From: Clostridia bacterium
GTDB taxonomy: Bacteria > Bacillota > Clostridia > Oscillospirales > Acutalibacteraceae
NCBI GenBank assembly: GCA_017442445.1
Contig: JAFRZS010000292.1
Coordinates: 1-6,257 of the forward strand
Length of the DNA: 6,257 nt
Direction of reading: 5' to 3'
The notes beneath the pieces are model-generated. The model saw only the letters and a list, made by a program, of their open reading frames with translations, did not search any database and was not told the DNA's origin. The translations under genes were made by a program, and so were the position numbers. Positions 6,058 to 6,257 of the stretch are shown piece by piece; within the stretch, counting starts at the first letter, position 1; every line of letters begins with the position of its first letter.

Positions 6058-6257
6058 TTATAAGGGCTTTCTTGTGAAGGCGCCGTTTTCAAATATTATA
6101 TAGCCGTTGCCCGTGTTTTCTTTTGGAATAGATACAGAACCGGGATTAACATATGTGTATGTTTCATATTTACTGCACACAGGTACATGGGTGTGACCGT
6201 GAAGCAATATATCTCCGCGTTTTAACGGAGGAGTATGTGATTCGTTATAAATATGAC
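6058..6257 (-). CDS. yfcE: YfcE-like metallophosphodiesterase, C-terminal fragment
   Basis: The last 65 codons plus stop of a gene entering from the right edge (two further bases belong to an incomplete codon). The visible part has LLHGHTHVPV (fragment residues 17-26), the GHTH metal-binding motif of calcineurin-like phosphoesterases, then YVNPGSVSIPKENTGNGYII (35-54). The NPGS(V)SxPK segment is characteristic of the YfcE/MJ0936 family of small Mn-dependent phosphodiesterases, for which the physiological substrate is not well established. The N-terminal metal ligands (DxH, GNCD, NHE-type motifs) are outside the window. It is convergent with gdhA and shares its terminator, leaving no sign of a functional link. 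Family assignment is confident; the symbol is by similarity to the E. coli gene. Confidence 0.88.
   Translation of the reverse strand, partial: HIYNESHTPPLKRGDILLHGHTHVPVCSKYETYTYVNPGSVSIPKENTGNGYIIFENGAFTRKPL

Overview
The window reads as an ordinary chromosomal segment of a low-to-moderate-GC Gram-positive bacterium. It most resembles a gut-type Clostridia (Ruminococcaceae/Oscillospiraceae-like). The signs are strong AAAGGA/GGAGG ribosome binding sites, sigma-A-type promoters with 17-base spacers, a glutamate dehydrogenase very like the Clostridium symbiosum enzyme, and glmU linked to pth as in Firmicutes. The taxonomic placement is inference from recalled protein similarity; no search was run.

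Left part (1-3608, all minus strand): one tightly packed five-gene operon, read right to left. The order is glmU (UDP-GlcNAc synthesis), a small membrane-anchored unknown protein, pth (peptidyl-tRNA hydrolase), an unknown 290-residue protein with a lysine-rich tail, and the first 42 codons of a HAD phosphatase/phosphomutase cut by the window edge. Gaps are 4 to 17 bases, each start has its own Shine-Dalgarno sequence, and no terminator is visible between genes. A good promoter precedes glmU.

Middle (3609-4665): a 133-base divergent promoter region separates glmU from a plus-strand SpoU/TrmH-family RNA 2'-O-methyltransferase gene. A 144-base AT-rich gap follows, holding a weak hairpin and the gdhA promoter.

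Right part (4666-6257): gdhA, a complete hexameric-type glutamate dehydrogenase, ends at a strong bidirectional terminator. The convergent 3' end of a YfcE-like metallophosphodiesterase gene enters from the right edge.

Functionally this is housekeeping: cell-wall precursor synthesis, translation quality control, RNA modification and ammonia/glutamate metabolism. I see no mobile element, CRISPR array, defence system, tRNA or rRNA. The points most worth a second look are: (1) an abrupt codon-usage switch inside gdhA near base 5600-5630; (2) NAD-type cofactor residues in gdhA, a gene that automatic annotation may label NADP-specific; (3) two unrecognised genes built into the glmU-pth operon; and (4) the compact divergent promoter pair.
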